Below, piece after piece: positions 1 through 8,657 of a stretch of 48,973 nucleotides of DNA. The position numbers and the translations under genes are program-made. Origin of the DNA: Thiotrichales bacterium 19S3-11 (lineage in GTDB: Bacteria > Pseudomonadota > Gammaproteobacteria > Francisellales > Francisellaceae); contig JAKJJU010000021.1 of the NCBI GenBank assembly GCA_021713295.1, forward strand, positions 1 through 48,973, in the 5' to 3' direction. The notes below the pieces were generated by a model. That model saw only the letters and a program-made list of their open reading frames with translations. It made no database searches and had not been told where the DNA came from. How positions within the stretch are numbered: the stretch's first letter is position 1; every line of letters starts with the position of its first letter.

Positions 1-100
1 TGAGCATTATAATCATAAAAGGCCTCATCAAGCATTGGGAAACTATGTTCCATATGAGGTATATAAAGGTCTTAATAAATTACCTATGAAAAAGGTATGA
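1..100 (+). CDS. IS3-family transposase OrfB, C-terminal fragment (cut by window start)
   Basis: The frame beginning at base 2 encodes the last 32 residues of an IS3-family DDE transposase (rve integrase fold), ending in EVYKGLNKLPMKKV and a TGA at 98-100. It contains the typical HYNHKRPHQALG tail just after the catalytic glutamate region. It is identical over this stretch to the transposase tail on the minus strand at the far end of the window. It is partial only because the window starts here. Confidence 0.85.
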   Translation, partial: EHYNHKRPHQALGNYVPYEVYKGLNKLPMKKV

Positions 101-127
101 TATGTAGGACTGTAAGGGGGCATTTCA
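1..127 (+). mobile_element. IS3-family element, right end (partial)
   Basis: The first 127 bases match, in inverted orientation, the IS3-family sequence at the other end of the window. The two copies agree through the transposase 3' end and the following non-coding stretch up to GGGGGCATTTCA, then diverge. That point is therefore taken as the IS terminus (outward reading TGAAATGCCCCC, with the usual IS3-family TG start). The rest of the element lies outside the window, so no target duplication can be examined. Confidence 0.8.
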
Positions 128-199
128 CTTCAAAATAACCTCGAGTTGGATGCTTATCTTTAATATAACCACCGTCGGTTTGAACAATTAACTTTTCTG

Positions 200-1029
200 G
201 GCACCGTTGCAACTTTGACAAATTAGCGCAATTTGAATTACCCTAACTGATTTTAGATAAGGGCTTACTCCATGAATCCATTTAAATATCGTCAATTTGA
301 AAGCATATTTATCCTTCAATGTGTTCGTTGGTATTTAAAATATGGCATAAGTTACCGCGATTTGTCTGAAATGATGAAAGAGCGAGGTATTGAAGTATGC
401 CATACAACCATTTATCGATGGATTATCCATTATTCTCATGAACTAAAGAAACGCAGCAACGGGTATCCTATGGGTAGAATTGGTTCATGGTGCGTTGATG
501 AAACCTATATCAAAGTTAAAGGCAAATGGAAATACTTATACCGCGCTGTAACAAGAGATGGTAAAACCATCGACTTTTATTTGTCACATACCCGAAGTAT
601 CAAAGCTGCTAAACGCTTCCTATCTAAAGCATTAAAAAATAATAAAGGCTGGATTCCATCAAAGATAAATACAGATTTAAATCCAGCCTATAACCATGCG
701 ATTGCCCAGTTAAAACAAGAAAATCCAAGCTACGCTGACATTGAGCATCGTAAGAATAAATATCTCAATAACATTGTTGAACAAGATCATGGCAAGCTGA
801 AACGATTAATTAAACCAATGCTTGGATTTGAATCTATGAAAACAGCCAATGCTACAATTACTGGATATGAAGTTATGCGCATGTTTAAGAAAGGACAGTT
901 TGATTTTTGGTTAAGAAATAAGAGACAAACTGAAGTACAGTTTATTAATGAATTATTTGGTATTTATGCAGCCTAATTGTATCTGGAGGAAGGCATTTTA
1001 TAACTTTCAAAATTAGTTGCAACAGAGCC
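200..1029 (+). mobile_element. IS6-family (IS26-like) insertion sequence, complete copy
   Basis: About 830 bp bounded by imperfect terminal inverted repeats, GGCACCGTTGCAA at 200-212 and TTGCAACAGAGCC at 1017-1029. These match at 11 of 13 positions and resemble the GGCACTGTTGCAA ends typical of the IS6 family. It encodes one transposase. The 8-bp flanks (192-199 and 1030-1037) do not match, so there is no target duplication. This suggests recombination between copies after insertion, or an old insertion. Confidence 0.85.
272..976 (+). CDS. IS6-family DDE transposase
   Basis: A 234-residue protein of the usual IS6-family length. An N-terminal helix-turn-helix (about residues 24-55, SYRDLSEMMKERGI then TTIYRWI) precedes a DDE catalytic domain. 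The likely catalytic residues are D76 (in WCVDETY), D135 (in NTDLNPAY) and E170 (in NIVEQDHGKLKR). It catalyses replicative transposition of the element that carries it. The frame is intact with no frameshift, so it is probably functional. A truncated inverted homologue lies about 900 bp away. Confidence 0.93.
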   Translation: MNPFKYRQFESIFILQCVRWYLKYGISYRDLSEMMKERGIEVCHTTIYRWIIHYSHELKKRSNGYPMGRIGSWCVDETYIKVKGKWKYLYRAVTRDGKTIDFYLSHTRSIKAAKRFLSKALKNNKGWIPSKINTDLNPAYNHAIAQLKQENPSYADIEHRKNKYLNNIVEQDHGKLKRLIKPMLGFESMKTANATITGYEVMRMFKKGQFDFWLRNKRQTEVQFINELFGIYAA

Positions 1030-1032
1030 CAA

Positions 1033-1713
1033 TTACTCATGAGCTAACTCTTTTGAAGAGTGAGCTATAGACATCATTTCTAAAGAGCTAAATAATTTAT
1101 CAGGTTCTGAGTCGGTGTATGGATTAGTTGATGGTACAATGCCAGCTTTCTGCAGTTGATAAGCTTGTGTATATGCATATAGTTTATGCAAGCTCATATT
1201 TAAACAGTGGAAGACATCTCCTAAAACTTCACCATTTGCTCTAAAGCTTTTACCAATTTCATATTCTTGATCTGCAACTTCTAATGGAGTTGCATTTTCA
1301 CATCGCAGTTTTAAACCATGTAAGATGGCTTTACAGCTATGGCCACTGATAGGGACATTTCCCTGATCTAACATCTGATTAACTGCAAGAATAGTTTCAG
1401 GATTATTATCCTTAATATGACCAACTAAAGGCTTTACTTTTTGAGCAAGCTCAGCTCTTACTGGATCTTTATATTGATAATTATCATCATACATTTTTAT
1501 TTTAAATTGAGGTAATACCGCATGTCTCGTTAAATCTTTGAAATAACTGATGGCATCCGCTGTAATTGCCATTAAAATCTTTAACCGTTCATATTGTAAT
1601 TCTTTTAAGTCATGCATGCTATATACTGATCTGTTATGAAACGCATCAGCAGATATATTTTCACTAGTTTTTCGATGCCACAATTTTTCTTCAAACATAA
1701 TTGCAAACCCCAT
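1033..1713 (-). CDS. hypothetical protein, possibly 3'-truncated by an IS6 element
   Basis: A 226-residue protein of unrecognised family, soluble, without signal peptide or membrane segments. It is mostly predicted helical, with a run FHCLNMSLHKLYAYTQAYQL near residue 170. Its stop codon lies only 3 bp from the IS6 terminus at 1029, so the insertion may have supplied the stop and removed the original C-terminus. An alternative start at 1698 (MFEEKLWHRK) is equally likely, because neither ATG has a strong Shine-Dalgarno sequence. It sits between two oppositely oriented IS6 copies beside putative effector genes. A host-interaction role is only a guess from context. The 171 bp upstream to the next IS fragment are AT-rich, with nothing recognisable. 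Confidence 0.55.
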   Translation of the reverse strand: MGFAIMFEEKLWHRKTSENISADAFHNRSVYSMHDLKELQYERLKILMAITADAISYFKDLTRHAVLPQFKIKMYDDNYQYKDPVRAELAQKVKPLVGHIKDNNPETILAVNQMLDQGNVPISGHSCKAILHGLKLRCENATPLEVADQEYEIGKSFRANGEVLGDVFHCLNMSLHKLYAYTQAYQLQKAGIVPSTNPYTDSEPDKLFSSLEMMSIAHSSKELAHE

Positions 1714-1884
1714 ATTTTATATAATTTGGGAAATGCTATCATGTAAGTATTTAATGTAAACTAAAAAGTAAATAATATATCTATATAGTTGATAAAAGAT
1801 GATATTAATCAAATATAGGGTAATATATTGCATATTAAATACTAAACAGCTTATATAATAGCTAATTATTTAGTATAAAATAAT

Positions 1885-2242
1885 GGCTCTGTTGCAACTA
1901 TTTCCGAAAGTTATAAAATGCCTTCATCCAGATACAATTAGACTGCATAAACACCAAATAATTCATTGATAAATTGAGTTTCAGTTTGTCGCTTGTTTCT
2001 TAACCAAAAATCAAATTGTCCTTTCTTAAACATGCGCATAACTTCATATCCAGTAATTGTAGCATTGGCTGTTTTCATAGATTCAAATCCAAGCATTGGT
2101 TTAATTAATCGTTTCAGCTTGCCATGATCTTGTTCAACAATGTTATTGAGATATTTATTCTTACGATGCTCAATGTCAGCGTAGCTTGGATTTTCTTGTT
2201 TTAACTGGGCAATCGCATGGTTATAGGCTGGATTTCAATCTG
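1885..2242 (-). mobile_element. IS6-family element, truncated inverted copy
   Basis: It starts with the inverted repeat GGCTCTGTTGCAA at 1885-1897, identical to the right end of the complete IS6 copy read on the other strand. It then follows that copy's sequence with scattered substitutions. Homology stops at about 2236-2242, in the codons for NTDLNP of the transposase, where unrelated coding sequence begins. The left half of the element is missing. The break coincides with the open frame of the large repeat protein that follows. Confidence 0.85.
1938..2242 (-). pseudogene. IS6-family transposase remnant (C-terminal ~100 residues)
   Basis: Read on the minus strand this encodes the C-terminal part of the IS6 transposase, including the region with the catalytic glutamate (VEQDHGKLKR) and ending ...GVYAV with TAA at 1938-1940. 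The intact copy ends ...GIYAA. The N-terminal DNA-binding region and the first catalytic aspartates are absent because of the truncation near 2242, so it cannot make an active transposase. Confidence 0.85.
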
Positions 2243-2256
2243 ATGATATTTCTCAA

Positions 2257-4662
2257 GTGATTACTCGAGAAATCAGAGCACACTTTTATTTACAATCAAT
2301 GTATCAACACTCATCTCATTTATCTGAGTTGATAAGTGCAAGAAAAAAAAGAGAATGTATCGATTTATTAGATAAAGAAATTGATTGTAATCCGATATAT
2401 GGTATAGGAAGAAATACGACACAGTTTTTATGTTTATGTAGATATTCACCAGAGAAGATTGATGATCTTTTAAATTTATTATCTAGATCACGCTCAGGGA
2501 CTGATGCTTTAGTTAAGGCATTAACTATGCCAGATGCAAAAGGAGTTACTGGTTTTACATATCTATTACATCATTATCCAAGTTTATTTGTAAAAGCTAT
2601 GAATATAGTAGATAAAAATGAGAATTTGCCTGATGCATTAATTTCAATTTTAAAAACTAAGAATACTGATGGCGAAACTGTGTTTTCTCAATTAACAAGA
2701 GATACTTCTAATGTGCTGGAGTATGCGCTTGACAAACTACAACATCATAAGGGCTGCTCAGATGCGCTAATTGCTATATTAAAAGAAGAAGATAATAAAG
2801 GAGATACAGGGTTTTCTTGGTTAGTTTATAACAAACCAAGGTTACTAGGAACGGTCCTAAAATTGATTCAACATAACCCTGGCGCATCAGATGCATTGAT
2901 ATCTGCATTACAAGCGAAGCATGTAACAGGAACAACTGGGATGTATTGGTTACTTGATAAGTATCCAGAAGCATTAAATTATATTCTTGATATGACAGAG
3001 AGTAATCCAAAAATTTCAGATGCTTTAGTCGCTGCACTATCAACAGAAACTAGGTTAGGTAATACAGGATTTTCACAGTTATTGAGATATAATCCTAATC
3101 AGTTAAGTAGAATTTTAGATATTATTCAAAAACATCCTCAAGCATCAAGTACACTTGTTACATCACTTGTAACAAGTAATAAAAAAGGTGATACAGGATT
3201 ATCATTATTATTGGAAAAAAACTCAAAACAGTTTCAAAGAATATGGAATCTGATTGAAAAAGACCCTAAATTACCAGATGCTTTAATCTCAGCATTAGGT
3301 AAATCAAATGATAAAAGTGAAACAGGTTTTTCATGGCTGGTATTTAAAAAGCCAGAAATGTTACTAGCTGTACTTGATGTAATTAAAGGCCATCCAAAAG
3401 CACCTGAAATGTTACTTAAAGTATTGCAGACTAAAGAGTCAAGTGGATATACTGGATTTAGTTTGCTGATGAAGAAGAATTCACATGCAATAAATAATAT
3501 TTTGGATATTATTTTAAGTGATAAAAGTATTTCACTAGATGATGTTAGTGAGAAAGTGTCTGATCATAACAAGTCACTACAGTTATCATTATCAATATTA
3601 TCTAATTATGCAGATTTAAACATAGAAGACTGTCATAGAGTAATTGGTAATCCAGCTTTGTGTGCAACAATTATTGGGTGTGCTCTAGAAGGAGATTTTG
3701 ATAGAAATAAATATAGAGAAATTAGAGATGATAGAAAGCTTCAACAATCAATATATTTACTTGCAAAAAAAGGTAATTTTACTAGAAATGATTGGCTAGC
3801 GATTAAAGATAATCAAATATTACAAGATATAGTTATTAATCTGAATTACATAACTTATGATGATTGGCAGCAATTAAAAAATAATGATACTTTGCAAAAA
3901 GCGACTATATTATTAATTAAAGCTAGAGTTTGTGATAGCGATAGTTGGAACCAGCTTCTTCAAAATAAGGTTTTACAAGTTGCGCTGTCAAGTGTGTTTA
4001 ACTTAAGATCTTTATCTGGTCAAAACATAGCTGATATATGTAGTAACACTGATCTTCAATTAGCTTTATCTCAAGTTCAAAAAACAGGTGGTGTAACAGA
4101 AGCTGATTGGGATAAAATCAAAAATAATTCAAAACTTCAAAAAGCAATTATTGCTACCTCATTTAAAGGTGATTTTACTAGAAATGATTGGAGATTAATA
4201 AGAGAGCATGAGGTTTTACAAAATTTACTGGTTGAGTATTTAGATAAGCAAGGAGGAGTTTTAGAAGATGATTGGCAGAACCTTTTTAAAGCTATTATCT
4301 TAAAAGGTCTTGAAAAGGCAAAAGAGGCAACTGGAGATGAGCATAAGCTAAAGATGGTAGAGTATTTCAAGCAACAATTAATTAATGGTAGTGATGTTCC
4401 AAAAGTACTTTGTAGTGCCGCTCGTGCCATGTCTCACCATACTAGTTGGTATAGATCTAGAAAAACTGATAAGATGCCTGATGCTTATTTAGCAGCTGAA
4501 GACTACTTTAAATGTGCTAAAAGTTTATTAGGTATATCAGATGTTCAGTGGAAATCTGTTTTTGATAAAACAGTAACTGATGCACATAAGTATGATACTT
4601 ATAAATTTCTAAAAAAAGAGTTGCAAAATACTTCACTAAGTGAGCTTACTGCTATTGTATAG
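2257..4662 (+). CDS. large tandem-repeat protein, putative effector, 5'-truncated by IS6
   Basis: An 801-residue protein of unrecognised family with no signal peptide or membrane segment. Residues about 80-422 are eight tandem copies of a 43-residue helical unit (consensus DALI.AL......G.TGFS.LL...P..L..ILD.I...P). Residues about 470-680 carry a second repeat of 30-35 residues built on DW..I..N..LQ.A. The only early start is a GTG at 2257 without Shine-Dalgarno sequence. The same frame is open upstream to the junction with the truncated IS6 copy and meets a stop at 2224, inside the IS. The original N-terminus was therefore probably removed by the IS. Long helical repeats in an IS-rich region resemble secreted effectors of intracellular bacteria, but this is inference. 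It may be a non-expressed remnant. Confidence 0.6.
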   Translation: MITREIRAHFYLQSMYQHSSHLSELISARKKRECIDLLDKEIDCNPIYGIGRNTTQFLCLCRYSPEKIDDLLNLLSRSRSGTDALVKALTMPDAKGVTGFTYLLHHYPSLFVKAMNIVDKNENLPDALISILKTKNTDGETVFSQLTRDTSNVLEYALDKLQHHKGCSDALIAILKEEDNKGDTGFSWLVYNKPRLLGTVLKLIQHNPGASDALISALQAKHVTGTTGMYWLLDKYPEALNYILDMTESNPKISDALVAALSTETRLGNTGFSQLLRYNPNQLSRILDIIQKHPQASSTLVTSLVTSNKKGDTGLSLLLEKNSKQFQRIWNLIEKDPKLPDALISALGKSNDKSETGFSWLVFKKPEMLLAVLDVIKGHPKAPEMLLKVLQTKESSGYTGFSLLMKKNSHAINNILDIILSDKSISLDDVSEKVSDHNKSLQLSLSILSNYADLNIEDCHRVIGNPALCATIIGCALEGDFDRNKYREIRDDRKLQQSIYLLAKKGNFTRNDWLAIKDNQILQDIVINLNYITYDDWQQLKNNDTLQKATILLIKARVCDSDSWNQLLQNKVLQVALSSVFNLRSLSGQNIADICSNTDLQLALSQVQKTGGVTEADWDKIKNNSKLQKAIIATSFKGDFTRNDWRLIREHEVLQNLLVEYLDKQGGVLEDDWQNLFKAIILKGLEKAKEATGDEHKLKMVEYFKQQLINGSDVPKVLCSAARAMSHHTSWYRSRKTDKMPDAYLAAEDYFKCAKSLLGISDVQWKSVFDKTVTDAHKYDTYKFLKKELQNTSLSELTAIV

Positions 4663-4770
4663 CTTTTTGTTTTAAAGATAAAAATACAGAGTTGTATAGG
4701 GCCTTTTGACATTTCAATTAACATTGACTAATTAATAGAAAAAGCTTCATGTAAATCAATGCTATTTGTA

Positions 4771-4793
4771 GAGACGTCGATTTATCGCGTCTC
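4771..4793. repeat. palindromic hairpin (GAGACG...CGTCTC)
   Basis: An inverted repeat with a 6-bp outer stem GAGACG/CGTCTC and, after one bulged T, an inner CGA/TCG stem around a TTTA loop. No T-run follows, so it is not a convincing terminator. It lies in the 275-bp gap between two putative effector genes. It looks like a REP- or MITE-type palindrome, but no second copy was seen in this window. Confidence 0.45.
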
Positions 4794-4937
4794 GAAGTTA
4801 ACTATTTGATTTTATGATTTTTCAACAATTGTCAACAGCCCCTAAGAAATATTTTAAATTATTTTCAAATCTAATTTTATTCCTATTTGTGCTAAAGTGC
4901 GCTAAATACTACTAAAATTGGAGGGGGAAATACCAAT

Positions 4938-6053
4938 ATGTTTGAACATGATAACTTCCTTAATTTATTAACTAAAAATAAATTAAGAATTGACTCAGAT
5001 GAATACATGCAACAAATACAAGAGTACATAAAACAACTTGATAATTTTATTATTTATCAATTTTCACAATTCAGTTATTCTAATGATTTGTTAGATAATC
5101 CAGATTACTTAAAAAATATTAAAGAAGTACTGGCTACCACGTTTAATCAAATTGTTTCACGTGTTGTTGCAGATATCTTAAATAATAAAAATAATTGTAA
5201 AGCTGCATTAATTATCTATAGCTTTTGGCAGGATATAGCCATCACAACAGATAATTATGAATTGTCTTGTGCTATAACAGCAGGACTTAGCCATGTTAAT
5301 ATTAACAGGCTATTTGGTGAAGATAGCATGGGGTTTTTATTCTTAGCAGAAGAAAGACAAATTAATTTAAGGTCATTACTAGATAAGAAAAGATTTAGGA
5401 AAGAACTGTTATACCAAAATAATTACTTCCCTCCAACGTCGTTATTTTTTAGTGCGTTAGAGTTCTCTAAGGAATTTAACGATGAAAAAGCCATAAATAC
5501 GGTCTTAGACAGAATGAAATTCTATAAAAGTTTTAATACCGACGGTAAAGACAAACCCATATTAAAACCAGATTTCTTAAGTGATATTCATATTGGAAAT
5601 ATAATGATTGATACTATAGAAAAATTAGATGACGATCGTATATGGAAGTTAAGTACTAAATTAAAAGATAATCTTACAAAAATGAAACCACTCAAGAAAC
5701 CTTTTAAATCAGTATCTAAGCCATTATTACTGAATGAAAAGGAACAAACAAAGACAATATCTCTTGCTAGATCATCCTCTGGAGAAAATTATGATGTTAT
5801 TGGACTACCTCGAGTTACAAGCGAAGCTCGGATTAATAACCGATGGTCTAGATTTAAAAGTATATTTTATAGGCAAGATAATATTTATAATGACTCCTTA
5901 TCTGGAGAAAAAGCCACACATACACCAATCCCTAGGTCAAAAACAGAGAAACATGTTGAAAAATCAACGGCTGAGCCTAAAGGAATAATTCGCCAATATG
6001 ATACTAATGCAATTGACGATAGTACAAATTTTAAAAGAGATTATATAAATTAG
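4938..6053 (+). CDS. putative RasGEF (Cdc25-like) domain protein, candidate effector
   Basis: A 371-residue protein without signal peptide. Residues about 25-240 resemble a RasGEF catalytic domain. A helix pattern FNQIVSRVVADIL (69-81) fits the part of that fold before its core. NYELSCAITAGLSHVNINRLF-like residues 106-126 correspond to the RasGEF NNF..L.AI.SGL....I.RL motif. FPPTSLFFSALEF (164-176) fits the later P.LG..L.DL segment. The polar C-terminus (240-371) is probably disordered. In the family this domain activates Ras-type GTPases by nucleotide exchange, which in a bacterium would imply action in a eukaryotic host, as for Legionella RasGEF effectors. The start has GGAGGGGG 10 bp upstream. 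The match was made by eye and is weak in places. Confidence 0.55.
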   Translation: MFEHDNFLNLLTKNKLRIDSDEYMQQIQEYIKQLDNFIIYQFSQFSYSNDLLDNPDYLKNIKEVLATTFNQIVSRVVADILNNKNNCKAALIIYSFWQDIAITTDNYELSCAITAGLSHVNINRLFGEDSMGFLFLAEERQINLRSLLDKKRFRKELLYQNNYFPPTSLFFSALEFSKEFNDEKAINTVLDRMKFYKSFNTDGKDKPILKPDFLSDIHIGNIMIDTIEKLDDDRIWKLSTKLKDNLTKMKPLKKPFKSVSKPLLLNEKEQTKTISLARSSSGENYDVIGLPRVTSEARINNRWSRFKSIFYRQDNIYNDSLSGEKATHTPIPRSKTEKHVEKSTAEPKGIIRQYDTNAIDDSTNFKRDYIN

Positions 6054-6655
6054 AAACTTATCTCCGTTAAAACAATAATTGCAACGCATTACATTATATT
6101 TTATCAAGCACTTTCTCTGAGTAGAAATTTTATTTTGCTTAAGTAACCATGCAGCTAATGCCGATATTAAATAATCTAGTTATCATTAGGACACTTTGTC
6201 ATGGGATGGAGTATATTAATTTCAATAAACGTTAGCCTACTTATTAATCTAAAACTATTTGCTATAACATTAGTGATTATTTTATAAAATCTGATTATAA
6301 TCGCACCAAGTATGGTAAGAGCGGTCAACCTCCTTGTTGATTGTATCCTTATCCTTTTAAGAATTCCCGCCCTTCCGATAGGGGGTTGCATTGTTATTCT
6401 TACATACCCATCTAAATGGGTATATAGAATAACTCATATTTTTTTGTGAGATAATAACCACACCAAATATATCATTGAATATTTAAAATTATTTTTAATA
6501 TAATAAATGCCTATTTGTTCATCACCATTGGTTAAAATAAATAAGCTTAGTGGTAGCTCTATAAGCTCGACATAGATTTTCTACCTTTATTTGATTTTTC
6601 TTTGCCAATTAAATTGACTTTTTAGTTTCGAGTTCAGGTTAATAGATTAATCTAT
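6054..6655. other. 600-bp intergenic region without recognisable gene
   Basis: AT-rich DNA between the RasGEF-like gene and the DUF2141 gene. No reading frame here has a plausible ribosome-binding site or family signature. It contains a long hairpin at 6393-6433 and a perfect 12-bp palindrome TAGATTAATCTA near 6643. It may be the debris of a lost gene or hold a small RNA. Nothing more can be supported. Confidence 0.5.
6393..6433. repeat. long imperfect hairpin
   Basis: The arms GTTATTCT (6393-6400) and AGAATAAC (6426-6433) pair, and inside them TACCCA pairs with TGGGTA around the loop TCTAAA, giving a stem of roughly 15 bp. A run of seven or more T residues follows after about five bases on the plus strand, so it could act as a plus-strand terminator. 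It is 340 bp from the nearest upstream plus-strand gene, so its role is uncertain. Confidence 0.4.
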
Positions 6656-7084
6656 CTAAGCATCATTTAACTTAATCGTAATGGTTTTTTCTTGAGTTTT
6701 AGATAGCCTCACCCCGGCGTTTTTAAATGACGGCGGCCCCATAAATCCCGTCGCATTATTACTAAAGCCATACTGCTCAATCGGTCTACCAAAACGTCGA
6801 TCTAATTTACCATCATCATTTGCATCGTGAAATGCAATCACTGCATATTCACCTGCAGGCAAATCACTAAAACTTGTCGATACGCTATCTGTAGTAATTG
6901 GCTTGATTTTTTTGGCTAAATATTTTTCACCTGCATGAGGAAAACTTTGCGGATTATTAAAAATCCCAATAATAACTTGGCCTTTTTCACTATTTAAATT
7001 TGTAATATTTACCGTTAATGTTGCTGAAAATAAACATAATGGAAATACAAATAATAGAATACAACTGATAACATTCCTAAGCAT
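6656..7084 (-). CDS. DUF2141 family secreted protein
   Basis: A 142-residue protein with an N-terminal signal peptide (MLRNVISCILLFVFPLCLFS) followed by a DUF2141 beta-sandwich domain. Recognisable blocks are GQVIIGIFNN, GEYAVIAFHDANDDGKLD with its acidic, calcium-loop-like DANDDGKLD, and EQYGFSNNATGFMGPPSF. The family is periplasmic or outer-membrane associated, with unknown function. The start at 7084 is chosen because AGAGG lies 6 bp upstream. An in-frame extension to 7144 has no good ribosome-binding site and would bury the signal peptide. It is downstream of the amine oxidase gene with an 85-bp gap and may be co-transcribed. Confidence 0.85.
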   Translation of the reverse strand: MLRNVISCILLFVFPLCLFSATLTVNITNLNSEKGQVIIGIFNNPQSFPHAGEKYLAKKIKPITTDSVSTSFSDLPAGEYAVIAFHDANDDGKLDRRFGRPIEQYGFSNNATGFMGPPSFKNAGVRLSKTQEKTITIKLNDA

Positions 7085-7169
7085 ATAAGACCTCTTCATC
7101 CATATCATCTTAATAAAACTATTTAAACTACTTATTGCTACCATAAAATAATCTGGGTACTTAAGTCAA

Positions 7170-8570
7170 TCAACTAACTGATTTAAGGTTTTTTTTGATT
7201 GCTGTTTCGATCGGTATTTCATTTTTTTTTAATTTTTGATCTTTAAATTTTAATGCTACTTGCTTTGCAGCTTCAACTCCACTAGTAAATGCACCATGCA
7301 CCGTTGATGGATCCGTTGAAGAAGTTGCCTCACCAACAAAAAAAATACGTCCATCAATTGGCTTAGCTAATGCTTGATACATATGATGTGAAACACCAAC
7401 TGGTAAACAAGAAAATGAACCATAACTATAGCGGTCGGAAACCCAGTTAGTTCTAATATATGACGTTGGCTGACGTACCTTTTTACCATACATTATCTTT
7501 AACTGTTGCATCATATAATCAATAACTTTCTGATCAGACCAAGTTTCAAGAATTTTTGCCAATGATGCGCCTGAAAATATTAATAAAATTGGCTGATGCA
7601 CGTATTTATAGTAGTTCATAAAATCAAGCGTTTTACCAACTTCATGCATCTGAGGAATATAGCCTAACCATTCACTGTCTTTATCCCAAAATACATCTTC
7701 AAAATATAAATACATTTTGTTATATGCACCCATTTTCAATGAACTAATTGCCTCAATTTTATCACTTGGCAAATCGGGTAAAAACTCAACGTCGCCTGCC
7801 TTTAAAACACCTAATGGCAAGCTTGTAATTAAATAACGACAACGATACAACCGATCTAACGTTCTAATTTCTATCGTATTATCTTGATAATCAATTTTTT
7901 TAACTTGTTGGTTAAAGCGAATTTGCAAGCCTTGAGCTAAGCGTTTGATCACTTGATTATAACCATCAGTGAAAATAACATTAGCGCCATCAACATTCGA
8001 CTTTTCATAAGGTAATTGCACGGCATTGGATAATAACGATAAATCATCACCATATTCACAGGCATACATATTACTTAAAAAATAATAAAGCTTGTGATAA
8101 TTCTCATCCTTTATTTGATTTTGATGACAATAAATATCAAATACGGCTCTTAAGGATAAATGGCCATATTGCTCTCTTGTTTTGGATAGGTATTGATCAA
8201 ATGCTAAGGTTTGTGCTAATAATTCATCTACTTCTTTTTGGTTTAAACGCCTACCACAGGTGTCATATACAGCAAATAAGCGCCTAGATTTTAAATAATC
8301 TGAATCATCAAAATCAGTCTCTACTGTTTTAATATTATACTTTTTTGTAATCTCAGCAATCGGGTTATTTTCAATACCATGAATCCATGAAGCACCCAAA
8401 TCAAGTGACGCACCCCATGGGTTTATCGTATGAATTCTACCACCAATACGATCTCTCGCTTCTAAAACTAATGTATTAATTCCTTTTTGTTTAAGCTCAT
8501 TGGCAGCTCCTAAACCCGATATCCCCGCACCAATAACAATAACTTCATAAACATGGTGATCATCTGACAT
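7170..8570 (-). CDS. FAD-dependent amine oxidase (monoamine/polyamine oxidase family)
   Basis: A 466-residue flavoprotein. The N-terminus has a Rossmann FAD-binding motif, VIGAGISGLGAANEL (G14-G19), then EARDRIGGRI and the LGASWIHG block typical of polyamine and monoamine oxidases. The C-terminal FAD contact GRIFFVGEATSS...VHGAFTSG is present. The family oxidises amines to aldehydes with release of H2O2 and ammonia or a shortened polyamine. The substrate here is unknown. There is no signal peptide, so it is cytoplasmic. It lies 87 bp downstream of the lipid A glycosyltransferase gene on the same strand, and no functional link is evident. Confidence 0.9.
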   Translation of the reverse strand: MSDDHHVYEVIVIGAGISGLGAANELKQKGINTLVLEARDRIGGRIHTINPWGASLDLGASWIHGIENNPIAEITKKYNIKTVETDFDDSDYLKSRRLFAVYDTCGRRLNQKEVDELLAQTLAFDQYLSKTREQYGHLSLRAVFDIYCHQNQIKDENYHKLYYFLSNMYACEYGDDLSLLSNAVQLPYEKSNVDGANVIFTDGYNQVIKRLAQGLQIRFNQQVKKIDYQDNTIEIRTLDRLYRCRYLITSLPLGVLKAGDVEFLPDLPSDKIEAISSLKMGAYNKMYLYFEDVFWDKDSEWLGYIPQMHEVGKTLDFMNYYKYVHQPILLIFSGASLAKILETWSDQKVIDYMMQQLKIMYGKKVRQPTSYIRTNWVSDRYSYGSFSCLPVGVSHHMYQALAKPIDGRIFFVGEATSSTDPSTVHGAFTSGVEAAKQVALKFKDQKLKKNEIPIETAIKKNLKSVS

Positions 8571-8657
8571 ACATTGAAACTTTACATAATAAACACTCTG
8601 TTAGTTTAGTCGATATCCCGATAAGCTGGCAAATAAATTCCCCAAAATATTAACTTT

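Noticed and set aside
192-1037. 8-bp target duplication around the complete IS6 copy
   Set aside because: The flanking octamers CTTTTCTG and CAATTACT do not match.
2500-3520. CRISPR-like or satellite repeat from the regular 129-bp periodicity
   Set aside because: The period is 43 codons and similarity is at protein level inside an open frame; the DNA copies are too diverged for an array.
6176-6391. A 71-residue minus-strand open frame in the gap
   Set aside because: It has no ribosome-binding site, no recognisable motif and an unusual composition, and is most likely chance.
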